From contig CAZXHL010000147.1 of the NCBI GenBank assembly GCA_964640545.1, positions 1-5,880 of the forward strand: a stretch of DNA of 5,880 bases. The letters run 5' to 3'. Source of the DNA: JBGSZX01 sp964640545 (GTDB lineage Bacteria > Bdellovibrionota > UBA2428). Made by a program: the position numbers and the translations under genes. Positions 5,876 to 5,880 of this stretch are shown here, in pieces. Below the pieces are notes generated by a model, which saw only the letters and a list, made by a program, of their open reading frames with translations, did no database searches and was not told where the DNA came from. Each line of letters opens with the position of its first letter. The stretch's first letter is position 1.

Positions 5876-5880
5876 AGCTT

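Overview
All genes in this window read on the minus strand. Together they form most of a type IV pilus (T4P) assembly operon, so transcription runs from the high-coordinate end to the low-coordinate end. In transcription order: an ABC transporter ATPase (PilH-like), an ABC-2 type permease (PilI-like), prepilin peptidase PilD, the inner-membrane platform and alignment proteins PilM, PilN, PilO and PilP, and the start of the outer-membrane secretin PilQ, which runs off the left edge. No convincing plus-strand gene, RNA gene, mobile element, CRISPR array or terminator is visible.

The gene order ABC ATPase - ABC permease - pilD - pilMNOPQ is the one I know from the Myxococcus xanthus pil cluster (pilG-H-I-D-M-N-O-P-Q), and related arrangements occur in Bdellovibrio-like predatory bacteria. 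Base composition looks moderate, far below the high GC of myxobacteria. A Bdellovibrionota-type or other delta-proteobacteria-derived Gram-negative is therefore my best guess, at modest confidence. The secretin and PilP show that the host is diderm.

Layout: 5123-5875 ATPase; 4324-5094 permease; 3493-4323 PilD, whose start directly abuts the permease stop; a 46-base gap; 2364-3446 PilM; 1699-2364 PilN; 1136-1702 PilO; 741-1139 PilP; a 29-base gap; then pilQ from 711 leftwards. PilM/PilN, PilN/PilO and PilO/PilP overlap by 1 to 4 bases (TAATG, ATGA, TTGA), the usual sign of translational coupling in a complex of fixed composition. PilD matures the prepilins. PilM (cytoplasmic, actin-like) binds the PilN N-terminus. 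PilN and PilO form a membrane-anchored periplasmic dimer, PilP bridges it to the secretin, and PilQ is the outer-membrane pore. The role of the ABC transporter is the least understood part.

The most notable observation is an in-frame TGA at 37-39 inside pilQ. It falls in the last part of the AMIN domain. The same frame stays open beyond it to the window edge with AMIN-like sequence, while the other two frames hit stops. This suggests a nonsense mutation, a sequence error or, less likely, a split gene, rather than a natural protein end. A second point is a run of eight G in the nucleotide-binding motif of pilM, a possible slippage site. I see no wholly new system here.
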